Program-made: the position numbers and the translations under genes
Origin: Fragum whitleyi
Taxonomy: Eukaryota; Mollusca; Bivalvia; Cardiida; Cardiidae
NCBI GenBank assembly: GCA_948146395.1
Contig: OX411552.1
Span: 56,594,399-56,658,398 of the forward strand
DNA: 64,000 bases
Reading direction: 5' to 3'
Shown here: positions 46,805 through 59,195 of the stretch, piece after piece
How the letters are laid out: each line of letters begins with the position of its first letter
How positions within the stretch are numbered: position 1 is the first letter of the stretch
Notes under the pieces: generated by a model
Seen by the model: only the letters and a program-made list of their open reading frames with translations
Databases searched by the model: none
What the model was told of the DNA's origin: nothing

Positions 46805-47230
46805 CTCGAATGCTTTTCGATGGTATATCGAGAAATAAATGTAGATTATCACTTGATAATCTCACCGCAAAAGCAGTGAAATTATCAAAAACTTATACCC
46901 TGCTTTTCTGCATTTCATCCTATCTGACGTCATCTTTGCGGGGCGAAATAAGTGACGTCATAATGAACGTTGCATGGCAATCACGCGCAAAATGACGCGC
47001 TTTATGAAAATATGTCATAGAAATTTCACATTTTGTCTTATTTTTGCATTAAAGAAATAGAATAATCGTTTGTTTTTCGTGTAAGATCGATTTATATTTC
47101 ATTCGTGAACAACAGAAGCTATATTTTCACTCGTGGCTCCGCCACTCGTAAAAAAAAAAATAGCTCTTGTTGTTCACTCACTGAAATATAAATCGATCTT
47201 GCACTGAAACAAACGATTATCCTCTATTTC
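46805..47230 (+). mobile_element. miniature element family A, copy 3
   Basis: Close to copies 1 and 2 along its full length, with CRE palindromes at 46925-46932 and 46953-46960. The hairpin loop contains an A run. The 97-codon frame crossing its left half (46702-46995) is not a gene. Confidence 0.7.
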
Positions 47231-47239
47231 AATCATAGG

Positions 47240-47640
47240 CCTAACCATTCAAAACACCGGCTAAGCGCTCACAATCATTCATTCTGAATACCCAATTCAA
47301 TGACTCAAGACCGATCATAAATCGTTAAAAACAATTCGAAAACGTTCAAAACGATCAACAAAGAATTGTAATTTTTAGATAATTCCACTATTTTATTTGC
47401 TGGTGTAAATTTAGAGCGTCTGGTCCCTGAAAACACACAGATAGGAAAATACGAAAAGTTTTTTTAAGGGGATGTATAAAAATATACCACAAATTTCGTC
47501 TAATTCAACGAAACTATCGATATGTTTTACCTCCCTTAAAAGTCATTAAAAAAGCTCATCACACTGATCTTATTTCATTCCGAAATCATTTAATAAATCA
47601 TTCAACTTTTCAATTTCACTTTATTCGTAAATGTTGCTGT
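47240..47640. repeat. degenerate ATTCA-rich repeat
   Basis: Short words TCATTCATTC, CCAATTCAATGA and TTTCAATTTCAC together with an imperfect ATTTCGTCTAATTCAACGAAA palindrome and TTTACCTCCCTT, resembling 15780-15900 and 27400-27520. No gene. Confidence 0.35.
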
Positions 47641-49284
47641 AATTTCAAATTTTGCTACCCCACTAGGTAATATTAAGAAAATTTTCAATTTCGCTTTGAA
47701 CCCCTACCCCTTGAGAAAAAAATGACCCCCGCATGTTGGGGGCTCCCTGCATTATCGGACGAAGCATAAGGTTTGGGTATGAAAAAGTACATTTGATAAT
47801 ATAGATACATGTAGAATTTAAAATTTACTATCAATCTAGATAAAGGCGAAAACCGGATAATTTCAGGTATTTGTGATAACCAAAGCCGAACTTGTTTAAA
47901 CATGCAAGACGGCAAATATACTGAGGTACAAAAGAGAAAGTGCGTTTTCACTCCTCGTTTTTTTAAATATCTAGCAAATAAAGGCAGTGATTTGATTCAG
48001 GACTTTAGACAAGACCCCAAAGAAATTAGGGACTAAATTATTTTTCGATTGAGTATTGCATACCATATGATAATTGGGTTTAGATTTGCCCTCTGTACAG
48101 CTTCTTCGGCGGTAAAATCAATGAGTATCCGATTTATTTGAGAAATCCTTTTATGCCTTGCGAATTGTAATGAAATTTTGGCTACTGATTCAAAGATCAC
48201 TTAGACACTTTCGTAACGTTTTGAAATTGCATGGACAATATTGGTGATTTGATGTCTTATATGACGCCAAGGTAAGCGCTCGTAGTAGAGAAATAGGGGT
48301 CAAGTTCAATTTTATCATAAAGAAGGCTAACATAAGATTTTTCGGCAACTTAATCGAGAAGTATTATATTTACAATTGTTGTGCGGAAAATCCTATTCTA
48401 AACAGTGCTATTCACGCACGATTACGCAGCTAAAACGGCTGTAATAATCGAAATCAAGTCTTTAATAATTTTTATATGATAATTTCACCAACAAACCAGT
48501 GCAATTTTGATCCATTCATTTTTTCTAGATCGTTTACTAGATATATTTGTCGTTTTTGGGCGTGTAACTATCTTATCAGTGAAAAATATGTATGATAGAG
48601 TAGATCAATCGACCCTGGCCAGAGCCTTTGCCCTTTTTCAGGAATTTACAGGAGACAACATGGTTTGAACTTATTTATTTTACATCGATTAGGAAACCAG
48701 TTCTTACGAATTAGATTAATCCCTCTCGATTCTACTTCCTGGAAAATTCATCAGTACTCGCGCCGAATGTGTTCGCCAATGAAAGAACCGAGGTACCATC
48801 TTGATATGTAGCCTTATTTAGATTTAAAAAAGAAGATATTTCGGAATTTTACCCCGAGTGATAATGGAAAAGGAAAAACTGTTCGAAAAATACCCTTGGG
48901 CATATAAAATAATACTTGTTTACCTTAGTAAAAGAAAGTATTGTATTATCACTTAGGATGTAGGAAACTGTCCATACTATATAGCATGCTCCTAAATAAA
49001 CGCAGTAACTTTAATTTTGATTTTTATTCAAATCACTTATCTGCGACTCCTAATTGAAGTTGTGGACCTATATCTCAAGACGCTGAACATCTTTTTCCTT
49101 TCGATGTTCAAATATGGCAGAAGCTTGTTATAAGAGTTTAAAAAAATTCGTCGATTTCGCGCACTTCCAAGTCTTCTTTCATTTGGTTCTAGAAACCATC
49201 ATTTCGATTTTTAAGCCAGTACAATCTTATATTATAAATCTCAGAATATCTGAAAAATATTTTTTGTATGATATGACCCACATC
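47641..49284. other. no gene recognised
   Basis: AT-rich. A minus frame of 88 codons at 47685-47951 and a plus frame at 49114-49329 have no motif. A small inverted repeat CTTTACTAAGG-like pair lies near 48920-48960. Nothing else supportable. Confidence 0.35.
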
Positions 49285-49660
49285 GCGGAAGTGAATGTTT
49301 TTGATATTACACGGGTGTTATTAAACTAGAAGAATAACTATGCAAATAAGTTAAGAAAGTATAGCAACGTTGTAATTTTTGCTGTGAAAATGACGTCACC
49401 CATTATTCATTTGCTGACTTCATTTCACAAACAGCGTTATATGTTTCGTGGAATAACTTGAATCGATAGATTTCTGAAACGCCCTTGATTCATCATGATA
49501 AATCATGACATATAACAAATAAAATATCAAATGTGTACTCATTAAAAACCGAGTTTATTAAACTCGTCATCTAAGACAGCCTCGTTTTTTGTTTAGATGA
49601 CTCATTCAATAAATTCGGTATTCCATTACCACTCATTCAATATTCTCATTTCGAGTTGTC
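49285..49660 (+). mobile_element. foldback element family C, copy with altered middle
   Basis: The left end GATATTACACGGGTGTTATT and CTATGCAAATAAG, a CRE palindrome at 49391-49398, and the right hairpin AAACTCGTCATCTAAGACAG...TTTAGATGACTCATTCAATA with AAATTCGGTATTCC are present. The central AAATTGAAATGTTGAATTTC part is missing or replaced. Confidence 0.6.
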
Positions 49661-50756
49661 ATATTTATTCAGTTATAATATTATTTTGGCCAAAAATATT
49701 GTAGGAGCACCACCGTCGTATCAAATTTAAAAACGAGGATTTTCTTGTAGTTTCCGAACTATACTTACTTCCAAAAGAAAGTGTGCACTCTTTAATTTTG
49801 AATTTCTCTGAAATTACACACCCAATCGTCATGAAACGTCGTATGACTATCCCAAAGAGTATGTGCAAACGGTATTTGAAAACAAAAATTGCGCGATGAG
49901 CAAAAGTTTTCTGCTAGATTGAGACATTTGATTTTGCATATTTTGCATGTGCATCACGCGTTAGACGAATCATTGGTCTGAAAATGCATTAAGTTGAATC
50001 ATTTCGGCCTACCTAAACATAAAATCACATCTTCCATACAATTATGCATGATGCTAGCTACATTGTGGTTTGACTACCAATAAACGTCGTTCAACGTAAT
50101 CGAACCTTGTCAGTCTTAGAACGTCAATGAAATTGAATGAGCATTCATGCACCAATAGAAATCGAAATTGTCATTTTATAAGGCATTTATTAAGCAAATC
50201 GAGATGTCATAGAACGTCATAGCACCATTCAACGACAAGTTAATAGCCTAGCAACGTAGCAATGTCTAACGTTGACGTACACGTAACGTCTGCATAAAGA
50301 TTATTTTTTTCATTTTGAAATGGCTTGGAATGCTTCTTAAACTTTAAAAATCAAACATCAACACATAGCTCTTACTAAAGAAAAAGTTGTTAGGAGGTCA
50401 AATCTCAACAATTTAAGTTCTGCCACCACGTATGAAGCATGCGATACTTTATCCTAAACTGATTCGATTTTTTTTTATTTCAACAGGTCTTGATTGAAAG
50501 TATGTTATCAAAATTATTCCCTTATTTTCTTCCAACTTTGTAAAAATCGAGAAAAATGCTAAAAGTGAAAGTGCACACTGTCTTTTGGAACTCAGTATAT
50601 AATTTTGGATGACTGAACATTATATGTTAAACAAATGGAATGGTCTAGCCTAAGTTTCCGGAGAGACAAGGATGATTAAACATCTGGTAAAATCGACTTA
50701 CGCCATTTTTAGTTTTTATTAAAGCAAATTGCATTTGAGTATTTCACAATTCGTCG
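49661..50756. other. no gene recognised
   Basis: AT-rich, with repeated AACGTC words (50080-50300). No domain in any frame. Confidence 0.35.
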
Positions 50757-51265
50757 CCATGTGATATTTGGGGATATTGAATGAGTGGTCATGTAATACT
50801 GAATTTATTAAACGAGTCATCTATAAACAGATAAAAACGAGGCTACGCCGAGTTTTTATCTGTTTTAGATGACGAGTTTAATAAATTCTGTATTCTATGA
50901 GCACAAATTTATATTCTATTTGTAATATGACCCGAATTTTTGCGAAAAATCGTCAAAAATTCTTGAAATTCAACATTTTAATTTTCCGCGAAACTTTTAA
51001 CGTCGCTTGAAAGGATATTTGCCACCACCGTGGATCGAACCCACGACTTCCAGATTGGAAGTCTTATGCCTAACCAACTGCGCTTTGGTGGCGGCTGCTT
51101 GAAACTGACGTCACGATATACACCTTATGACGTCGTTTATCGCGGGTACAAAATAGCTTTGCTATTCGCTCTGAGGTCATTTACATAGTTATTCCACTAG
51201 TGTAATAACACCCGTGTAATATCATAAATATTCAACGGGGTTAATTCACTCTCGCGACGTAGGTC
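50757..51265 (-). mobile_element. foldback element family C, full-length copy carrying a tRNA-like insertion
   Basis: Reverse orientation relative to 59196-59607. The hairpin at about 50793-50895 (AATTTATTAAACGAGTCATC...GATGACGAGTTTAATAAATT), CCGCGAAACTTTTAACG, GACGTCACG, AGTTATTCCACTAGTGTAAT and CGCGACGTAGGTCAT are all present. An 84-bp insert (51013-51096) splits it. Confidence 0.75.
51021..51092 (-). tRNA. tRNA-like sequence (probable pseudo-tRNA, anticodon position TCC) with target duplication
   Basis: The minus strand reads GCCACCA ... TGGTGGC (7-bp acceptor stem, perfect), an A-box-like AGCGCAGTTGG, an anticodon-loop candidate CTTCCAA (anticodon TCC, Gly by position) and a B box GGTTCGATCC fitting GWTCRANNC. 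The T stem pairs perfectly as CGTGG/CCACG only if the loop is shifted one base, and the 5' side of the anticodon stem has mismatches, so it is probably not a working tRNA. The unit plus short edges (51013-51096) is flanked by an 8-bp direct repeat GCTTGAAA (51005-51012 and 51097-51104), and the host element reads continuously across the join. There is no long tail, so it resembles a retroposed tRNA or a minimal SINE head. Confidence 0.65.
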
Positions 51266-51338
51266 ATTTTATAAATACAACTCCTTTTCGCACGACCAAT
51301 TTGAAGTCCACGTAAGTGAAGTGATGTACATAATCATT

Positions 51339-51561
51339 GGGCCAACTTATTTCACGCCCGACCGGGGCCCGTTTTTCAGCTTGAATCCAGCCCTGCGTTC
51401 AGGATGACAAACCGGTTCAAGTCGTGTCCCGCTTTATCCGTCTACTTGCGTGTAAAGCGGGGTATAATTTACAAACGGTTTGCAAAACTTTTTCAGCCAG
51501 AACAAAGGGCGGGTTTCAAGCTGAAAAACGGGCCCCGATAGGGCGTGAAATAAGTTGGCCC
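51339..51561. mobile_element. element family E, complete copy (223 bp)
   Basis: Terminal inverted repeats of about 47 bp (GGGCCAACTTATTTCACGCC on each strand, two or three mismatches) extend to TTTTTCAGCTTGAA. The centre holds the hairpin CCCGCTTTATCCGTCTACTTG / CGTGTAAAGCGGGG. ATAATCA flanks both sides (51330-51336 and 51562-51568), a possible target duplication. Partial copy at 4661-4828. Non-coding. Confidence 0.8.
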
Positions 51562-52015
51562 ATAATCAAAAATATATCAACATTGTAACCTTTTCAACGT
51601 GCGATAACAGACAACTACGGCTTTACTTAACTAGAAACCAAAGGTAAGATTTTATAAACACTATGTAAATAAAGTATTTAATATCGTATTTTACACACAA
51701 TAAGCTTCTGATTGTCTACTAAAGAGTTGAAATTTCTATAAGTGCTTCTACTAGTACGATATCATTTTTCTTTAGTGACGTTATATGATAAGAAATAAGA
51801 AATAAGGTTGATGATAGGGGTAAACAACAGTCCAGAAAATACGATATTTTCATCTACATCTGTTGTGAAGTAGCATTTTCTAAACACGCGAAACTCTCTA
51901 TCGTTGGATATTGTCTATTGTTCTTCGTTTAAGGGCTGTAGGTTTGATTAACCCTTTGCTGTTTAATCCCTGCTTTTTACGTGCCTGTGATTTTATGATT
52001 GAGAAAACATTGTGT

Positions 52016-52056
52016 AAAAAGAAGAAATTGCTTCTGACAAGCAATTTCTTCTTTTT
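52016..52056. repeat. perfect 18-bp hairpin with 5-base loop
   Basis: AAAAAGAAGAAATTGCTT (52016-52033) and its exact complement (52039-52056) flank CTGAC. The outer bases TGTG/CACA extend the stem with one bulge. It could be a small foldback or a hairpin RNA precursor; no flanking copies are seen. Confidence 0.8.
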
Positions 52057-54667
52057 CCACACTATTTTCTACCCTACTGATTGGTTATTTTTCAAATTAA
52101 AATCACTTTAAATTTTCATCTGCAAAACCTTTGAATTTGGACAGGTCCAAAATTTTGTAAAACAGGAAAGGGTTAAAAGACTAACACAATAAGGCATTCA
52201 CTCATTTAAGATTTCTCAGATTTTGCTTTTTTCATAAGGGTATCAAATTACTGCAAATTAGCACGTGTTCCGTATAAAACCCGCCCGATGATTTTTTTTT
52301 TCTGTATTTTTCGAAAGTTCCATGTTTAAGTCGTAACACGATAAATCACGATTAAAATAATAAGAATTCTCATTGTATGGGCCGCGGACCAGTGCGGCAA
52401 GGAATCTTTTTCACATATCCCCCCTTGTCTTTTATAAACGAATAACCACCAGTAATATCATTTTCTTGCATGTGTATAATATTACTTTCTGGATATTTTT
52501 ATATTATTATTTCATTCCTGGCAGTAAAATTTTGGGATTTCCCGGTGTAATTAATTTGATATCGTCGCTAGTCACGTTTACACTTTTCAGTTTCACTAGA
52601 GGAACTTCTTTTTTCAAGTAGCTTAGCCCCTGCTCAGACTTCTAAGATAATACAAAGCCCAATCACAGGTTCATGATATCTGCGTGTTTTGTTCAAACTT
52701 GAAACTTTAGAATTTTTCTTGAAATAACTATGCAATTTTGATATAATATCCAAGCGAAAAAGAAAATATTAGGCTACAGAATGGTTGTTGATTGAACAAC
52801 CCCCCCCCCCCCTGGATCCGCCACTGAAGCTTCAAAATCACTGATTATCAACCAAAGTGTTAATCAATATGAAATGTGCCTGTGCTTGACTTTTCCAACA
52901 ATCTAAAATTTTCGTGGGGTGTAAACATTGATTAGCGTAGACAGCCAGAAAACTGTAAATATAGACTTATCTAATGGTCTATAGATACTTTGAGGCCTTA
53001 TCTATCTACTTTACGCGTAGTTAAGACTCTGGTCAGACTGTGCGGATGCACAGGCTGGTCAGATTCTTTGCTATGCGCATATTTGAAATTGTTGGAAATC
53101 TCACGCACTGGCTCAAATAAGAAAACAGACAGAGCAGAACCGAAACGAAACGAAACAATCATAAACAAAATATGATCGAGGAAACATATTGAAAAGGTTC
53201 TAATCCGACTGTTTTTATCTTCTGTGACATTGAGGCGTTTTTCGGAAGCGCGAAAGTCGATAGCATAGCAGTTTTAGCGACAAACGCTTAATTCAGCTCG
53301 AGCCTTAGTTGACGTTAAATACTCATCTCACGGGATTGAGTGATCGCAGAACACAATTCTTCCAATATGACTATCTGTTTACCCCGTCGATTTCCAAAGA
53401 ATCTCGGTGTTCCAATGTTTACATCGTTGACGAAGTTGTCGTTCCCAAATCTAAACAGTATAAGATTCGCCCAAATTATTTTCGTTCTTCGACTTAAACT
53501 TGTTTAAGGTCCAAATAATTTTCTTCTTCAACGCATCTTTAAGTTACACCGAATTTTCAAAGTGTAATCCAAAACGGCGACTAGAAAATATTGAAAGAAA
53601 ATTTGCTTGGTATAAATATGCAAAATTCGCAAAGGCAGAGGACGATAGAAAATGCAAAAAAATATATTCATTTTCGGAAAAAAAGGGTTTGAAGAGAAAT
53701 ATATAAATGGTTATGTCTGCTTTGAAACATATTTCACCCGAATTCATTATTCGGACGTGTTTTTGACACCTTATTCATGTAACGTATTCTCGTGAAATAT
53801 TTTTCATATTAGACATAACCAATTCATTATCCTCTACTCAACGGACAAAACAGCTAGTAATCAGGATAATATGAGAAAAAGAAAAACTGATCGAAATTGA
53901 AGCGGCCTATCGTTTGGAATGTACCTCTAGGGAATACTCTGACACAAAAAAATCTGAAACTATAATTGAAATATATCAAGCTTAACATATTTTATATAAT
54001 GCAAGCATGGTGAAATTATCGTAAGCCCCAAATTGATGCTTATGATATCATTTGAGCATTGAATCGAGGATGTTTCCTTTTTTATTTGCAAATATTGCAC
54101 ATGTCATTCAAGTTTTTCTTTTTCTACTTTCTACTACCCCTATTTATCTGCAATTTGAGGATTCTCATATTTTGACCTTGTCAGTGGAAACGACACATTT
54201 CGAAAGTCAATATTCAGTGCAAATTCAAAAAGTTAAAAAGGCTGTATAAATAGTAAATATCGTTTTAATAGAAATATTATTCTTGAGGTCCATCACCAGA
54301 AAACAGTAGACTCTCCCATATGGGATAAAACATTTTATAATTCTTCATTGCGCAAAACCAACCTCGATCTCCTCTGGGTACAAAAGTGTATGCTGACTTA
54401 TGTCAAAGCTCAGGCCCCGTGCTTAAAAGTTCCAATCTTAATTTATTTTAGTACTTTGAGTGAAATGTCGCAATGGTCACTTCAAACCCGATTTCAAGCC
54501 TCTTACTGTTTTAACACTGAAATAATTAAGCAAAAGGGGAACAACATTGCTTTTTTTATAAACATACTATGTTCCGAGGGACATATTTCTTCTAACAAAA
54601 CAATCTGGCGTTTTCAGATCACCAGAACACGCTAAACTGGCAGCCCGCTGTGTTAGAGTCTATTTTA
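52057..54667. other. 2.6 kb without recognised genes
   Basis: AT-rich with a poly-C run at 52800-52812. 53020-53080 has GGTCAGACTGTGCGGATGCA / CAGGCTGGTCAGATT, like the core of family B but without its ends. Frames of 60-95 codons (52373, 53309, 53500, 54052, 54348) show no motif. Confidence 0.35.
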
Positions 54668-54988
54668 TATATGATACGTACTAAGTGTTTTGTATGAGAA
54701 AACATATCTAGCGAGGTTGGGAGAATTGATAATTATCGAGACCCTGCCGAGACAATTATCAATTCTCACAACCGAGTTAGATAATATTTTCATACGACAC
54801 ACTAAGATCGTATTATATTTATCTTATAACCTCTATTTATCTTGTTTTCGTCGATGTTTCTAATGAAATGCAAGTTTAAAAAATATAACCACACTATATC
54901 ATTTTTCTAAAAATTACAATGTGATATCATAAAAAATATCATACGGAATGTTATCACACGGATATTTGTATAGTTTTAAGATAAAATA
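54668..54988 (-). mobile_element. interspersed element family D, copy 2 (inverted)
   Basis: Reverse complement of 2630-2925 with a longer hairpin: GAATTGATAATTATCGAGAC / GAGACAATTATCAATTCTC centred near 54750. It ends in ACACGGATATTTGTATAGTT. Confidence 0.65.
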
Positions 54989-55705
54989 TATCCAGGGGTA
55001 GAAGTTTGTCTACTAACACTCAAATCGCAACGACCTCTCGTTCTATATTCAGGCTACAAGTCAATTACAAATCATACTGAAATAACACTAATCAAATTTA
55101 ACATGAACGCATAGGTAAGGAAGAAAAATTTAAAGTCTCTGAGGTTTTATCAGGCTTACGATTAAGACGTTAGATTAAATTGAATATTCACAAAGCTACG
55201 TAATGTTTATGAAAGTCGGAATTCAGAACAGCTCTTCCATTGAACAGAAAATAGATCTTCCTATTTTATCGAAAATACTTGTCGAAAACCGTGTCAACGT
55301 TTTATCAAAATTGATAACGGCACATTTGTAAAATCAAAGGTAAAAGGTTGGTCTGATAAGCTAGTGTGATGAAAAAGATAATCTTGTATGGTGGCCTAAA
55401 TTTTGCAACTGGGAAATATTCAATTTGATCGAAATTTCATCGTTATCAGTATCGAAAAATAGTCTCCTCGATTCCTAATTTAAAAACATGTCATTTCAGG
55501 CGAATGAGTTGTTTAATGGTCACATAGAAATACATGTAGAAATTCTTCAGATTGTAGGTTTAATTGGCACATGTCCTCATATATTCACTAACATTTTCTT
55601 CTATAGTTACAGAAACCATGTAAATAATTATCAATGTTTTACTTCTCAGGTAGCAATAGAGATCCCTTATTTATGGAAAGAATTGTAATAATAACTTCAA
55701 TTTTT

Positions 55706-56929
55706 ATTATGCTCCCCGAAGGGAGAGCAAAAAGCCGCCGCTTCGTCTGTCCGTCCGTCCGTCCGTAGTTCCGTCCGTCCGTCGATTCATCCGTCCGTCT
55801 GTCCGTCCGTCCCCACCTATTTCTCCCTAACCCTTGAGCCAAATCGAATGAAACGTACCTTGTGAACTTCCTATGATATAGTGTTGATGCATCTGTGACG
55901 GTTTTTGGAAATGAGGCCTCGTCACGGGAAAGGTGTTTTTTCCCAAATTTCTCTTAGTCTAACAGTCATAATTTAGTGAAATTTCCTATTTGAGTAGCAA
56001 ATCAGATGTCCTTTACTATAAACAATTTGAAATTAACGTAGAAAAAATATATCATGGAAAAAGGGGGCTAAATGTTGGTACCCTTTACGTTAGCGTGTAA
56101 AATACAGTTATTCCGTCCGTCCGTCCTTCCGTCCGTCCCACCCTATTCTCCATAACCCTTGGGCCAAATCAAATGAAACTTACCATGTGAACTTCCTATG
56201 ATATAGTGTTGATGCATCTGTGACAGTTTTTGGATTTGAGGCCTCGTCACGGGGAAAGTGGACTTAGGGTAAAAAACAGTTTTTCCCAAATTTCTCCTAG
56301 TCAAACAGTCAGAATTTAGTGAAAGTTCATATTAGAGTAGCAAATCAGATGCCCTTTACTTTAAACAATTTGAAATTAACGTAGAAAAAATATCATGGAA
56401 AAAGGGGGCTAAATGTTTGTTACCTTTACATTAGCGAGTAAAATACAGTTATTCTTTCATTTCTCCTAGTCTTATGCTCAGAATTTGATGAAATTTCACA
56501 TTTGAGTAGCAAATCAGATGCCCTTTTCCATAAACTATTTGAAATTTGTGTCTAAAAATATGTCATGCAAAAAGGGGGTTTAATGTTTGTTACCTTTATG
56601 TTAGCTGTATAAGATAACACCTTATTTGAGGTCTTGCAATCTGACAACAGAGCATATCTTCCAAAGTATTATAGCTATCAACTTTACGGGTAGATAGATC
56701 TTATTGAGGACAAGTGCAGTGCACAAGAACTACAACTCTTGCTTGCATAATTTTGGAGTTATTGCCCTTTGTTTATTTTGAATACTTAGACTTTAGGTAA
56801 ATCTCTGACAGTACAAAAGAAACTTTAATCTATTAGGCTTCAGTTAACTATCAAGCTTTCGTGGCATGGGATGTCCATGTCCAACATGGCTCTTGTTTTT
56901 GTGACAATGCCTTATCCGGGGAGCATAAT
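55706..56929. repeat. 1.2-kb element with CTCCCCG ends and GTCC tract
   Basis: The 13-bp inverted ends ATTATGCTCCCCG (55706-55718) and CGGGGAGCATAAT (56917-56929) enclose a GTCCGTCC tract and two direct units about 325 bp apart (AACCCTTGAGCCAAATCGAA at about 55829; AACCCTTGGGCCAAATCAAA at about 56153), then a shorter third. The minus frame at 55639-55842 is the translated GTCC tract. The trailing CGTCTCTGACGGCTCTTGTT may belong to the element too. No transposase. The interval 54989-55705 has no recognised feature. Confidence 0.65.
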
Positions 56930-56944
56930 CCGTCTCTGACGGCT

Positions 56945-57375
56945 CTTGTTGCAGTAATATTTATGATTTTGAACTTAAACGTCTCAAAATTTTGTGTTTA
57001 TTGAAATTCAATTACACAAACTATAGAAAAAATATGGGAAAAAACATATTTCCGAACTATCCTGAACTGAGAAGGAAAACTTTATGATAGTTTCTTTTCT
57101 TTAAAGGTAAGGTAGGCCATTTTATAATTTCATCCTCAGTTTTAGATATTTTTGCAAAAGGTTCTTTATTTGTTGACACAATAGGCAAAACAAAAAAACA
57201 ACAATATTTTTCCTCGCAAACATAATATTTGAAACGAAAAACTGTTTTACGGAAAAGACTGATATTGTGGCATTTTTTAATGGTAGATCTTGAAAACAAA
57301 ATTGACAAATCCGATTACTTTTAGGCTGGATCCTAGGATGTCAGCTAGTCGTAAATTATTTACCACCTATTATTT
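56945..57375. other. no gene recognised
   Basis: AT-rich. The 83-codon minus frame at 57057-57308 has no motif and no splice context. Confidence 0.35.
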
Positions 57376-57377
57376 CA

Positions 57378-58890
57378 ACAAGAGGGCCAGAATAGCCCTA
57401 AAGCGCTCACCTGAATTTTATGGGTCCAGTGGATCTAACCTAAGTAAGATTCTGGCAAAGTTTCATTCACATTTGCCTTGTAGTTGAGAAGATGTTATTC
57501 TACACAATTGCTTAGAGCAATCGAAAAACCCTGAACAAGTTTTGTGAAGGGTCACCCAAGGAACATATCTACCAAGTTTGGTAGAAATTGGGCCATTGGT
57601 TACCAAGGAGAAAGGGTTTAATGATTTTGGGCTCAAATATAGGCCCCTGCCTGCTACGCCCATATTTGGGGGTCAATCGAAATCCACAAACACGTTTTGA
57701 GAAGGGTCACACAAGGAACATTTCTACCAAGTTAGGTTGAAATCCTCCAATTGGTTACTGAGTAGAAGAAGTTAAAAAATTTCGGTCTCAAAATAAGCCC
57801 CACCCTACCATTCCCACATGTTTGCGGTCAATCAAAAATTAACGAACAAGTTTTGAGAAGGGTCACCCAAGGAACACTTCTGCCAAGTTTGATTGAAATC
57901 GGCCCACTGGTTACCGAGGAGGAGATGTTTAAAGATTTCGTGCTCAAAATAAGATCCGCCCTGCCACGCCCTTATTTGGGGATCAATCAAAATTCAAAGA
58001 ACAAGTTTTGGAAAGGGTCACCCTAGGAATATTTCTGCCAAGGCCAAGTTTGGTTAAAATCCAACAATTGGTTACTGAGGCTTAAAATAATCCCCCCCTG
58101 ACACGCCCATATTTGGGGGTCAATCACAAATCCACGAACAAGTTTTGAGGAGGGTCACTCAAGGAACATTTCTGCCAAATTTGGTTAAAATCGGCCAATT
58201 CGTTACTGAGGTGAAGATGTTTAAAGATTTCGGGCTCAAAATAAGCCCCGTCCTACCACGCCCATTTTTTGGGTCAATTAAAAATCAACGAACAAGTTTT
58301 GAGGAGAGGTACCCTTTGAACATTTCTGCCAAGGCCAAGTTTGGGTAAAATCCAACCATTGATTACTGAGGAGAAGATTACAATAAGCCCCTCCCCCCCC
58401 TGGCACGCCATATTTGGGGGTCAATGAAAAATCCACAGACAAATTTTGAGAAGGTTAAAATCCACCCATAGGTTACTGAGGAGAATATGTTAAAAGATAT
58501 CGGACTCAAAGTAAGCCCCCTCCCCCCCCCCCCCCCTGCCACGCCATATTTGGGGTTCAATAAAAAAAACGAACAGGTTTTGAGAAGGGCCGCCCAAGGA
58601 AAATTTCTGCCAAGTTTAGTTGAAATCCACAGATTGGCTACTGAGGAGAAGATGTTTAAAGATTTCGGGCTCAAAATAAGCTCCGCCCTGCCACGCCCAT
58701 ATTTGGGGGGTGAATCAAAAACCCACGAACAAATTTTTAATTTTGTTGAATCTGCCCATTGGTTACATGTACTGAGGAGAAGATGTTTAAAAAATTGTTG
58801 ACGACTTCCGACTACCGATGTACGGCGCACGACGGACAAAAGGTGAATACAAATGCTCACCCTGAGCACGTTGTGCTAAGGTGAGCTAAA
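57378..58890 (+). repeat. hairpin-ended element with eight or so tandem units of about 155 bp
   Basis: The start is ACAAGAGGGCCAGAATAGCCCT (GGGC/GCCC hairpin) and CGCTCACCTGAATTTTATGG. The units carry AAGGGTCACCCAAGGAACAT, TCTGCCAAGTTTGGTTGAAA, TTGGTTACTGAGGAGAAGAT, GATTTCGGGCTCAAAATAAG, CCCTGCCACGCCCATATTTG and GGGGTCAATC; starts at about 57558, 57712, 57870, 58023 and 58161 show the period. The end is a TGAGCACGTTGTGCTAAG hairpin plus GTGAGCTAA. The 163-codon minus frame (58378-58869) and its plus-strand shadow are repeat artefacts. Same architecture as 29058-30432 but a different unit. Confidence 0.7.
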
Positions 58891-59195
58891 AACTGATCGG
58901 CCGTTCAGAGTAATATAAGTTGATAAGAAATGTTTTTTTTCTTGTTGATTTGTTTATTTCGTAATACTTCGGATAAGGTGGACGAGAGCCGGTCAAGATG
59001 TTTATTAATTACATTATTTTTTATCAATCTTGAACAAGTACAGGAAGAAACATTAAACATCTATGGGTATTGCAACCGATTATCTGTTTCATGTAAAAAT
59101 GCAATTATGATGTAATTTAATTGTGTATATTACCATGATTGATATTGCAATCTTATTATGTTACGAGTACAACATTTTATAGCCAAGCTTTATAA
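58891..59195. other. no gene recognised
   Basis: AT-rich gap between the tandem element and the family C copy. Confidence 0.4.

Noticed and set aside
53020..53080. GGTCAGACTGTGCGGATGCACAGGCTGGTCAG-like sequence as a further family B copy
   Set aside because: Only the palindromic core resembles family B and neither terminal repeat is present.
58378..58869. 163-codon open frame (minus) and 104-codon frame on the opposite strand
   Set aside because: They follow the 155-bp unit of a tandem-repeat element and contain translated C-runs; there is no domain and the same pattern recurs in each unit.
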